A stretch of DNA of 64,000 bases from Saccharina japonica (Eukaryota; Sar; Phaeophyceae; Laminariales; Laminariaceae). Below, one piece after another: positions 35,336 through 47,373 of the stretch. Position 1 is the stretch's first letter, and each line of letters starts with the position of its first letter. The translations under genes and the position numbers were made by a program. The stretch covers positions 323,906-387,905 of the forward strand of contig MEHQ01003564.1 of NCBI GenBank assembly GCA_008828725.1. Reading direction: 5' to 3'. Under the pieces are notes generated by a model, which did not search any database, was not told the DNA's origin, and worked only from the letters and a program-made list of their open reading frames with translations.

Positions 35336-37712
35336 AATGGGGCTCATATTTGCGCTCAGCTTGGCCGTCCACTTGACTGCCAGGTTAACCGGCCTGTCTC
35401 ATATTCGTTTTTCATGTGCGTTTGTTTATTTTGTCCCCGTTTTTTGTTTCGATTGGACCCGATTCCCCGGCGTCTGGTAGCCCAGCCGTCAGAACGCGTG
35501 GTTTAGCCCGGGAGGGGGGGGGGGAGGGAGAGGGTGTCCTGTCCGGACAAAAAAATCGTGGGCAGAGGCGGACAAAAGGCGTTGGCTTTTTGGAGCGTCG
35601 CTCGCCCCCTTGCCTCCATCGAGGGTAATGTATCGGCTGTTGGTTAGTAGTTGGGGTTTCCTAGTTATGCGCGGGGTTGGGGGGGGGGGGGAGCTGTGGA
35701 AGCTCTTCCTTTTTATTTCTCGGGGTCGCTTCGTGTGTTTGTTGGGCGGCGGCGGGGGCGGCGGCGGCGGCGCGTTCTATTTTGTTTCTGGCATGGTTTG
35801 CAGGATACTGGGAAGGGGATTCGGTACACCCGTCACGAAAGTTGGCAAGGAGCGGCCACCCATGGCTTTGCGAGGGACTTCTGTAGGAGGATTAGGGTTG
35901 CTGTCTGGTTGTCGTGGCGAAAGGGGGGGTACAGCGTGGGATATAGCGGGCAGGGAAAACTAAAATAACTGCAGCTAGCTTAGCTACCTATCTAATAGCT
36001 AAAGCTAGCTAGCTAGCTGGGGCACCATTACTCGCAGCGGACCGCCTATTGTGGCTGATGTAGTTAAAGCTGCGTACGTACGTACCGTCAGCATGCCTTT
36101 AGTGTTATTGCAGCGCGTTTTGCAGCGCTACGGAGACACATGCATGCGTATTCGTATGTTGCCTCCTGCTGGGTGGCGGAGTTGCACTTGATGTAGGCGG
36201 GGTTTGGGGGGGGGAGGGGGGTTTAAGGTTGGAGAAAAGGATGGGGGGGGGGGCGTTGTGTGAAGGTTTGGTGGTTGCAGGCGGTATTGGTTTCGTCGAC
36301 GGGGGTGGGGGGGGTTCGATGGAGGTTTGGTGGGGGAGGTTTGGTGGGGGAGGTGGGGATGGTGCGGAGAGGTTTCGATTATACAAGGGGATGTTTCTGG
36401 TTTTTGGATGGTTGTTGCTGTAAGCTGTACTACTACTTGACGCGAGGTACAAGAGAGGCTGCCCCGGTGGGAGTTAGAAGACGTAAGACTAGGATACGGT
36501 AACCCTAATTATCATGCTCTTATTTTTCGTTTTGTTAGTGATGGTACAGTAGTGGTAGCGTTGGTTCATCTTTTTGTTTTTGATGTTGAGAGGGGTGAGA
36601 GCCAGAGAGATTAAGGGATTAGTAGGTTTGAGGTTGTACCGTTTTTTTTTGTTTCAGCGGGTTGCTCTTTTGGGAGTAAAGCTGAGCTGGTCGTGTCATG
36701 TGTACTATGGATTGGATTGGGTTGGATTGGGTTGAATTTATTGGATGGATGGATGGATGCTCTTCTATGGTTGTGGTGGTTGTGATCGTTGGTTGATGTG
36801 TGTTCCACTCGCCGGTTTGTATGAAAGCAGGATAAAATATTAAAAAAAAACATATATCTGACGCAGCTTTCACAGCAAGCGGCAGCACCCAGCCCCCGCG
36901 ACCCTCCATGACTCGCTTGTTGTTGGCTTTTTTTCTCATTGTTCTCCCTCCCGCTTTTTATTTTATTTTGTGCGCATCCTCGGTCGTTACTTTTTTTGTC
37001 TTATTATCCCATCCCCCGTGCCCCGCCGTATGCCCCCCCCCTCCTTACTATCCTCTTTGCGCCTACACCCGAACCCACGTTTCGGGGACGAACTAGTTGA
37101 AAATAGAGTTGGTATTGATACTATAGTAACCGCTCGGTAACAGAGATATTTTAATAATACTATACCATTTTTTAGGGCTGGGCACTGGCTGACTCAGTCA
37201 GTAGCGATTTTACTGTCGTCAAATTTAATAATCAGTATAATACTGGATTGCAGCAGTATACTGTCTCTCCTCTCTCTTCTCTCCTCCCGACACGCATTTG
37301 GTGGGTTTCCGTATTATAATATGGCATGTTTCATGGACGTGCGTAGAAAGTAGAAAGTGCAAGGAGACGTGTTGTGATCGTTCTAAATACACCCTTTTTA
37401 GGGCTTTTGGTCCCTCTCTGCAAGAATCTGTTTCGGCAGCCTTTCTTTCTTTTTTGTCAAAAAGCGGAAAGGGCCAAGCATCATCATCATCATCACGCGC
37501 GAAGGTACAACAACACTACTACTATTAATACTAACGACCAATTAATTATTCATGGCAGCCAGGCAGAAAGAGGAATTGACCAATTATCACCACGCGCGAT
37601 TGTTACAACAGAAGAGGGTCAACTATAATTGTTGTTATTGCACGGCCAAGGAAAGGGTTCGCGTGCTTATTCCACAAGTGTGTGTACTCGTAACCATTGA
37701 TTTTATTTGGGT

Positions 37713-38591
37713 ATTAACCAAAAATAGGTATACCTACGAACTTTGAGCCATTTTTATAGGTACACTTGCGTAATGTACACCGGAAACGGCTTCCGGGCCC
37801 GCCTGATATTGGGCCTGCGCTCCATTATACCTACAAATGGCTCAAAGTGCGCAGGTACACCTATTCTCGGCTACTCAATGTGCGTATCACCTATTTTTGG
37901 TTTCAACTGTACCTATAAATGACTCGAACGATCACTTTTTGGCAACTGAAATATAGACAGACGGCCACATCAGATGCCGGGACTGTCAACCAGCCGACCG
38001 TACCAGTACAACCACTGACACCGCGGAGTTATCACGCATTACCTACAAGCGAGAAATCGTATCGCGATCAATGCATACGATACGTATTCAGTACTACACC
38101 CCTCCTACGCACACACATATATACGATGCGGAGAAACAACAATGACGAGTGTTTCCATGCCGTTATGCTGAAAGTACAATATACATACTGTAGTGCAGTA
38201 TTTAGTAGGAGAAACTTTGGTATATATATACGTGTACAGAGTAATACCATACGGTTAGGAGGGGGTCTAAGTTACACAGCCGTTGGCGCGGTCCGGAACA
38301 AAATAATCCATACATACGTAGCAAACGTGGGTGAATGTGTGGCCGACCGTCTATATTTCAGTTGCCAAAAAGTGATCGTTTGAGCCATTTATAGGTACAG
38401 TTGAAGTCAAAATAGGTTATACGTACATTGAGTAGCCGATAATAGGTGTACCTACGCACTGAGCCATTTGTAGGTACAATGGAGCGCAGGTCCAATATCA
38501 GGCGGGCCCGGAAGCCGTTTCCGGTGTACATTACGCAGTGTACCTATAAATGGCTCAAAGTGCGTAGGTATACCTATATTTTTGGCTAATG
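37713..38591. mobile_element. 880-bp foldback element with ~240-bp inverted termini
   Basis: Left arm (37713 to about 37968) and right arm (about 38340-38591) are imperfect reverse complements, with matching blocks CGGAAACGGCTTCCGGGC and TCACTTTTTGGCAACTGAA. Within each arm TAGGTACA/TGTACCTA and TGGCTCAAAG motifs recur, so the arms are themselves partly palindromic. The interior is about 370 bp and shows no transposase motif. The 154-residue + strand frame from 37919 runs through both arms and is not recognised. Confidence 0.88.
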
Positions 38592-39254
38592 ACCATTTTA
38601 TTTTGTTTTATGTATATATATGTGTTTTTCATTTCGTTTCATTTCGTTTTTCGTTTGGTTTCTTCTTGTCTGCAGCCCTTAGGGTGCGAATTAACGAAGG
38701 CAAGTTTCAAATGGAATCGATTTCAAATCGATATTTTTTTTATGAATCGAATCGATTTTTTCCCGATCTGAAGTGAAAATACGGCTTGGCGTCCTATCGG
38801 GTGAAACCACGTATTATATGTTCCGTATTATGTTTTCGAAATGTGAATGAGGAGCTTGGTGTTCGCTCGTATATATACATACCTCCGCTTGCGATATACT
38901 CGTTTTCCCTACGTACTGGAATCAAGTCATTCAAAAATGTGTTTTCTTATTTCTCACAGCCAAAAAGTCCTGAAAAACACCGTTCGTGGCGTGCGTTTTT
39001 TACTTGTTTTCAGTATATACCTGATTTTGGCTCAAATGGATCAGGTATACCTGATTTTGGCATTTATTTGCCCAAAAATAAAGTATGTTGGGACTTCTTA
39101 ACAAAGTATTTCGGGACTTCTTTTTATATCCGATCGAATCGATTAATTTCATGCCCCAAAGTACAAAATTTTGAATGTCTTCCCGGCGATTCTTGTTTTG
39201 ACCAATCAGATGAAAGTTCGAGTCGATTCATCAAAATTCAAATCGATTCGATTT

Positions 39255-39726
39255 TAAACTTTCTTTCGTTAATATGGGCCATTTATGATGAATGATTGAA
39301 CAATTTCGCCAAAGACATCCACAATTATGTCAGGTCAAGCAAGAGAAACCTGCGCTGTCAAGGGTATAGGGCCGAGTGTTTTAACACTAAAACCTAGTAG
39401 TATGGTGTCAGTCCAGGCACTGTCTGTCAAGGGGTTGAAGGTGCTGTGTCGTGACATCTTTGGTTCGAGGGCGGTGAATAGGAGAGGATTTGAAACTTTC
39501 TTTCGTTAATACCGGCCCTTTATTATGAATGATTAAACAATTTCGCTAAATACATCCACAATTATGCCAGGTCAAGCAAGGGAAACCTGCGCTGTCAAGG
39601 GTATAGGGCCGAGTGTTTTAACACTAAAACCTTGTAGTATGGTGTCAGTCCAGGCACTGTCTGTCAAGGGGTTGAAGGTGCTGTGTCGTGACATCTTTGG
39701 TTCGAGGGCGGTGAATAGGAGAGGGG
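39255..39726 (+). repeat. 237-bp tandem duplication
   Basis: Two copies about 95% alike both contain CAGGTCAAGCAAGRGAAACC (39330 and 39567) and end at GGCGGTGAATAGGAGAGG. A purine-rich stretch follows at 39720-39900. Confidence 0.92.
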
Positions 39727-40849
39727 AGCAGAGGGGGAGAGAGGAGGGAGGGGTCGTGGTAGGGATGAGGCGTAGGCGCGGAGGGAGGGACGGAGAGATG
39801 GAGGGACGGAAGGCGGGAGAGGGAGAGGGCGAGCGAGGGAGAGAGGGAAGGACGGAGGGAGGGAGGGAGTGAGAAAGCGAGACTGGGACGGAGGGAAAAG
39901 CCTTCGCCACCTGATCATTCCCAGGACAGATAACTGCGTGACGCTGTCCAAACGTGAATTTCATTAATCCGATTCCGCTTGAAATTAGACACTGGCCTCG
40001 GGCGATCGATTGCTTTAGACACTGGCCTCGGGCGATCGATTGCTGCTGCTCGGCTCGTCACACCGCGTTTGGGGTGCTGGCAGCCAACACTGATCATTCC
40101 ACACACAGGGCACCCCATTATTAGTGGACCATGACGATCGCCCCCTCGAGGGCTATCGACCTGTTGCGTGCGGTATGGGTGTCGCAGTTTTAAAATAATT
40201 TTGTCCGTGGGTGACCCTAGACTGACTCTCATGGGACAGACAGACAGACAGGCAGCTTTTTTGAATCGGTTCTAGAGACCACAAGTTACACTTGTGGAAT
40301 AACAGTCACCCAGTCCCAAGTTGATAGCGCCTCTTGATCTCTATAATACCACACAGACAGACAGTTTTTTTCAAGTTACTCTTATCTATCTGCAACGAAC
40401 AAAAAAAACAAAATGTTGCCGTGCACGACGAAAGCTCTTAATAATCTCGCGATAGACCTCTCCGTGTTATCATCAGTAGTATTAAATAGTAGTAGTACCA
40501 CCTGTAGGGGGAAACAAACAGAGAAATAAGCAAAACAGAGCCAGATAGCCAGCCAGCCTGCCGCCTGTTCAAGGCCATACAGCAGCATACTAATAGTACG
40601 ATTATATGAACCAGACCAGTACGAAGACATAAGAGTCATTTTCAATGATCAAAATTGCTCATTTTATTCAACAGCAGGAGGAAAGCATTTCTGTTGTTGG
40701 TCCTCCACCGTTCATTCATCGGGTATGACAAAAGGGGCCAATCTTCATTAATATCACCTTCATCATCTACCATAATCTATCATCATCATTCATCATGCAG
40801 AACAGAAAAAAAACGCCGCTCCAACCCATCAAGTCAAACGCCCCATCAT

Positions 40850-40970
40850 CATCACCATCATCATCTTCTGATCAACATCACCATCATCATCTTCTGATCA
40901 ACATCACCATCATCATCTTCTGATCAACATCACCATCATCTTCTGATCAACGTCACCATCATCTTCATTC
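40850..40970 (+). repeat. Tandem repeat, about 27-bp ATC-rich unit
   Basis: Four units carry CATCTTCTGATCAACATCAC separated by CATCAT triplets. Each has an internal TGATCA palindrome. Confidence 0.88.
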
Positions 40971-41905
40971 TTCAACCATTCATTATCATCATCAACCACT
41001 CACTGCTGCTGTGTCCCCGGCTGCATGGACTACTAGCTGGAGCACGTGAACGATAAATCTCGACCCACCCAACCCCACCCACCCACCCACACTGCACGGT
41101 AGGCTAGCGTGAATATTGCTAAAGCTTCTGTGCCACATATCGTACTCAAGCCATGCGGATCAGATCAGCTCCTGTACAGTACAGCTTTGGGCACAGGGAA
41201 AGCAGCTTAAGTGATATTTCCTATCGAAACGAATCTACCCGTCCGTTATAAACACTGGGAGGGGGGGGGGGTATTAGTGTGTCGAAAAACCATTTCGCAC
41301 ACCAGGGGGGGGGGGCATTTGTGTGTCGAAACATCATTGCGTTCACCACACACCCCACGATATATTTTTTGCTGCTCGATACTTGTCGCAAACCTTGCTC
41401 TCTCTGACCATGATCGACGCAGAAATAACGTATCAGGTATACCCTTATCCCAAGGGCACTACTACCAAGACCCCCACCCTCCCTGCTCCCTTTCTCAACA
41501 CCCCCCGTTCTCCACTCTCGACGACACGGTTTCTTATTCTTGTTCTTATTCCTAATCCGGAGGGCACTGGTTCCGTCCCGGTACGGTTGCTGTTCGCCGC
41601 CCGTTCCCGAACAACGAAACCGACCCGCCAAGCGAGGAAGGGGGGGGGGGGAGGCGTCTACATAATTTGATCCCTCTCAAAGCTCAATCAACAGCACAGA
41701 AGCAGCAACACCGCAGCAAGCAGAGCAACAGCACAGCAGCTTCGTAGTAACAGCACAACAGCAGCATCGCAGCAACAGCACAGCAGCAGGCTCGGTTCCT
41801 CCTGCCCCCTGCCGCCAGCAGCAACACCTTTTACTACACAGGTTTGGTTCGGTTAGGTGGCACCAAAAACCCAACCCAACACACAGGGTGATGATGCAGA
41901 AAGAG

Positions 41906-41952
<47 letters not shown>

Positions 41953-44941
41953 AAACCCCCCCCCCCCCCTCCCCCGAGGCACGCCAACGAGACAAAATAA
42001 AACCTCCTCCTCCTCAGCCTGCCAAACGACTCAATTTGCAAGCAAAAGGCGGGGATTCACTCCCATCATTGGCATTCACATTCGCCTTTCGCACCCGCAT
42101 TCACATCTTCAGACAAGCCCCCCCCCCCCCCCCCCCCCCCCTGCTCCAACTACACATTCACACACACCACACGAGACGCTCCAAATCGGAAATACCGGTA
42201 AACTGTGAAGGCTTAACAGTATGGAGGCGTCGCCTTCCTACAGGTGGGTTTCGACACGAAAGAGTCTTTTTTTGGTTTTTGACACGCTTGTCAAGGGGGG
42301 GGCGGGGGTTGGGGGACGGGTGCTCCAGGTACACACGATGCCTGGAAGAGGGGGGGGGGGGGGGCTCCAGAAGCACTCGGTGTTTGGTGCAAATGGGTGT
42401 AAACAGGGCGAGAAAGTCCGCCACAATAAAAAACTTTTAAGGGACTATTTCGCTCAAAAAAAACTTGCAGCGAATACGACGAGTGACCTTGACTTGCAAC
42501 GAGCGTCACGGGCAAAACGACTAAAAAAAAGAGGGGGGAAAAAAGCACGGCACATCATTCTTCGGAAAAGTAAAACACCTTTTGGGATAAAGTTAAGGCG
42601 TCTACAGGCACAGGAGTTAGTTACTTAATCAGTACACAAATAAACGTGGTATCGTATGTAGAACAGTCAAGATATATACGCAACGAAAAATACATCCCAT
42701 AAACCCCCCCCTACCCCCGCCGCCCGTCCTCTCTCCGCCTCTTGTGTTTTCATCGGCAACCGGGAATTTGACAGAGCGTTGTCCTTACAGCGTAACAGTT
42801 CAACAGCAGCACCGAGTGCTCTTAAGGTTCGCTCGTAAGTAAGACGACTTCGCTACCCCATCCTCTTCGATTCACCACGAAAAACACAAGAGAGACAAAA
42901 AGGAGACTCTAAAAAAGTAAAAAAAAAAAGAAGAAGTAAAACACGGATGCATGCACAGCACGCACGCACGCACAGGACACACATATACATATGAGTCGGC
43001 AGAATGAACAACAAAAACTCACAAAAGGTCTAGGTACACACCCACAACGAACAAAGCTACCTTACAACGATCGGAAGGGCTCAGCCAGCTTGGGCTACGG
43101 CCGACTTCCACCAGAGGCGGCACGGCAAGCAAAGGCAACCAGCACAACTGAAGCACGCCGCCGACCTATAATCATCGCAGAAGACCCCCCCCCCGCCCCG
43201 AAAAAAAACGACAAAAAAACGCAGAAAAAGGTCTACGTACGTACAGCAGACAGACGAAGATTGATATGCAACGCGGAGACACGCGCAGATAGATAGCAGG
43301 CCCGCGAGGGCGCGCGGGGACACCATGCACCGGTCCGAGTGCGAGGCGCGGGACCGACGCCGTACGCCTGACCAGAGGACCAATCGCGCCCAAGCTAGCT
43401 GATCCCCCTCACACCCGAAATAACTAAGACGGCACACGACACACGGGTGAAAGGTAAGGCGGCGATGACGCGGTACAACTGTAGTAGTGGCGCCGCATGT
43501 TACTTTAACCCTATCGGCGTACTGTAAGCAAAACATTGAATCCCGCGCGGTTGTTCGTTCCCCTCTCCGGCGCCAAGAAGCCAAGCGCCAGCACCGAACG
43601 CGTCGGCTCTTCCCCCCCTTTCCCTACTCCCCAGGTTCGCCTCTTTGCCACCGCTGCTGCTCGTCCGCCTATCCTTCTCTCATCTCCCCCCCCCCCCCCC
43701 AACCCCTTCCCATTCCCGGCATCAACCGCATTTGAGCACCGCACCGACCAGAGCCGATCCGCGCTTCCGCTATATAGTCCGAGCGGACTGTCGCTAGAAC
43801 ACCGCGTAAGGTAAGGTAGGGTAGGGCGACACCGGCCGGCGGTAGGGGAGGGTGGTGGTGGGGGTGCGTGTGGCATGCGTGGGGCTGTACTGCATGCACA
43901 CGCACACAAGGAACACACCATTCCTTTTCCTTTGTTTGTTCAGGCCACAGGGGGCCCGGCCCGGCCCGACCCGCCTCTTGGGGTCGTCCTCAGTAGGCGG
44001 GGTTCAAGCCTACGGTTGTCCTTGTCCGGGGTGTTACAGCCAAAATTCGGACGGTTTCTGCCTGGTTCCTTCCTTCTCGCACGTCACGCTGGCACTCACG
44101 CCATCTAAGCTCACGTCACGTTACAGACAGACGAAGCATAGCTGCCGGAGGCTGGCTCGCTCGTGCGTGCAAGCGTGAAGGTTGGTGTTGTGGTCGCGGG
44201 TGAGAAGAGGCCGTGGTGGCGACGGCTCTTCCCACCTTCCTTCGACATTTCCCCCGCCCGCTAGCCAGGTGCAAACCCACAAAAATCCGCACAGCAACAG
44301 CAGCAGCAGCGGCACCCACAAGCTCCAAGCGCGCCGGAATAAACAACCACACTCAGCAAAAAACAACCCGTTCTTTCCTCCCCACCCTCCCAACCTCTCC
44401 TTCCTTGATCCCCGTCCCCGCCCACCCAGGGCAGTAGTCATGCCTCATACAGGTTTCGCCGGCGATGGCATCATCATCCAGCATTTTTTCTTCACCACAC
44501 AAGCAAGCAAGCAAAAACGCCTCGGTGTGAAAACGAGCGCCTATGTACGCCGCCTGCTGCCTGGGAGAGTCAGACAGACAGAGAGGCAGCGCCCTAATAT
44601 TTACTCACGGCACAGGTTTGGTTTGGAGTGCTCCGCTGCGTCATCCGTCCGCCTCCCCCCCTCCATAAAAAAGCGACAGACAAGACAGACAGACCGACCG
44701 GCCCGCTTTGCGCTGCGTGGATCGATCGACCCGGGTATCAATCGCCTACTGGTCCTTTTCTCACGATGGGCCGCTGCTCACCCCTTCCTGTTCTTGGTGC
44801 TTGAACCTGCGACCGCGGGTGATGTGGGGGGCAAGCGACAGACAAACACCAACCCCAAAAAAAAAGTCAGGAGCGTGTCATCGCGGCGAAAGTAAGAGGG
44901 AGAACGGCGAGACGTGTATCTCTAACGGCGAGGCGTAACCT

Positions 44942-47341
44942 TCAACTTTTTAACCTTCGGAAAGCATAAGGCATTGCTTCGTTTTCACGGCCAACGAAGA
45001 ACTTGATGCGGAACAACGAAGCGGGCTGATCCGCAGAACGACGCAAATACTTCCGGGCAATAGAGATGATATCGCGCAAAGCGGCGGTTACAACATCTCG
45101 TAGTTCACAGGTGCAGCTACGTACATATGATACAACACGAACAAAAAAACACAAACAAAACGACTCTGCACGCCTGTCTATTTTGCGGATAACACCGATG
45201 GGGCTCCACGGACGACCGTCCGAATGCAATGGGAACGCCATATACGTGGCGGGCATCAAAACCACCGAGGAAACGTACTCACAGCTAACTTATTTTTCAT
45301 TTTGTTTAAAAAAAGCAACACCAGGTAGTCCGAGGCAAGTCACTGATGTGCGTCCCCTCCGACACACCGCCCATACTTGCGGCTACTAAACGTCTAATGT
45401 CGAGGACTGATACGTAAAACAACCACCGCCTCCTCAAAAAAGCGCCTCCTCGACATCTCGACATCCACGCACAAACAAGTATTTCTCTCGCCGCCCCCCC
45501 CCCCCCCCCGAATACCTCCTCCTATGACGCTTACCGGCTGGCTGCAACCCCTTCTTCCCCCCCTCCCGCCGCCGCCACCCCGTCGCCCATCTCCGCACAA
45601 CTCTCCCCCCTCCAGTACGGCCTCCACGGGCCCGGAACAGACCCCAAGCTCCGGCGGTGCATGCCGCCGGGCCCGACAAACCACCCGGACCCAGACCTCG
45701 GCGGCGTGCCCGGGCGGGACGACCCCGAACCCCACTGCGGCGTCACCTTGGCTCCGCCGCCGGCACCCTCTCCTCGATGAGAGTTCAGGCCACCGCCGCC
45801 GCCACCGCCGCCGCCGCCGAAGCTCGCACCGTAGAACCCCGAGCTGCTACGCTCGGGCGCACCAGACGTGGAGACAGTCTCTCCCGCACCCACGGCGAAA
45901 GCGCTGGCTGGGTTCCCCGTGGTACCGCCGTCACCGCTGCCGCTGCTGCCGTCGCCGCTGCAGGCGGCGTCGCCCGCCGTGATGCCACCGCCGGACGCGG
46001 CGCCGCTGGGGAGGGGGCTAGCGCTCCCGGGAGGGGTGGAGCCGTGGTCGATCCCGCCAACGTGGTGGTGGTGGTGGTTCTGGTGGGCTTCGTGGGCCAT
46101 GGAGCTGGGCTGGTGGTACTGGTAGTCGACGGCGGAATCGTTGTGGCAGTGCGAGTTGCGAAACACGCCGCTGCCGCTGCTGCAGCTGCTGCTGCTACCA
46201 CCGCCGCCGCCGCCGCTACCACTACCGTTACCACCGGCGCTGCCACCGCCACCGCCCCTGCTACCGCTGCTCGTGGTGCTGCGGCTGCCGGCGCCGGCGC
46301 TGCTTCCAGCCCCGTCGGGGTAGAGGACGCCGCTGCTGCTGTTGTCGCTGTAGCTGCCGGAGAGGGCGCCGTCCTCTTCCACCGCATCCTCGATGTCCAG
46401 CAGACCCGCCGCCTGCGCCAGGACCGACATGCCCGCCTCCGCCCCCGACATTTCCTGTTTGTTCCAGTTTTCCATTTCCAGGCAGGCAGATAGTAGGGCA
46501 CACAGGTATAATAGACAGACGCAACAACGAAACGTTTCCATTTCAGGTAAGTGTTCAAACAACTGTTGTTGCAAGTAAGCACCACAAAGCGTTGTCTTCT
46601 TGATGGTTGCATTTTTGTTTTGGTTGCAAGGACGCAACATAGCATTTTCTTTGTAATGATTCAAATATTTTTTGTTCGAAGTAACAGCCTAAAACGTCAG
46701 CTGTGAGTTACGCAGACTAAATTGGAAGAAAAATAAACATCCCGTCCGTCCGTCGGCGTTGATGGTACACACAACACAGGCCTGGACTACATCACCGCAA
46801 CCCCCCCCGCCCCCCTTCATCGCGCGTGAGTATCTGCTTCGCCTTTCCTCACCGACCCGCGACGGACCAGCTCCCTCGCTTTCCGCCTGTAAATGTCCAT
46901 CTTCTCGCAAGTCACCCTCTCCCGCTTCACCCCCCTCTTTTCCGCCTCCACCCCCGGGCGGCCACCCCTTCCACCTCCGTCAAGTCGCGCAGCCTTCCCC
47001 CACCCCCTCCCGTCCCCGCCTTTCGCAGGGGACCCTCCTCGTCCCGTTCCTCCGAAGCCCCGCGCTGCCCGGCGCCTGCGCCGGCGATGGCGGCGCTCTT
47101 CTCGGCGAAGGAGAATGGGGTGCCGCCCCCCCCCGCGAGCCTCCAAGTCTCTGGTACTCCCGCCCGGGAGAGGGGGCGAACGGGCTCGGGGGACGGCCCA
47201 GGGCCGATCCCGAAGGCGCGGATGCCGCGGAGGTAACGGGGGAAGGGGTCGCCGCGGTCGACGTCGGCATCGCCCCCGGGTGTATGGAGATTTCGTTGGG
47301 GATCCATTCCACTTCCATGGGGTTGCCGCCGCCGCCGCCGC

Positions 47342-47373
<32 letters not shown>

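Larger units (their letters stand above)
33014..44941. other. Intergenic region, no supported gene
   Basis: This is about 11.9 kb between the CXC-gene stop and the last MYB exon. It contains G/C and T homopolymers (C-run 33898-33970, C-run 41907-41942), a 21-bp minisatellite, a large foldback element, a 237-bp tandem duplication and ATC-rich repeats. Two small + strand frames (42221-42628, rich in Lys/Arg at its end; 42991-43296) are open but unidentified. Confidence 0.55.

Noticed and set aside
42221-43296. Two small + strand genes (Lys/Arg-rich frame ending 42628; frame 42991-43296)
   Set aside because: No family was recognised. The first crosses G-runs, the second contains C- and A-runs, and there is no splice or promoter support.
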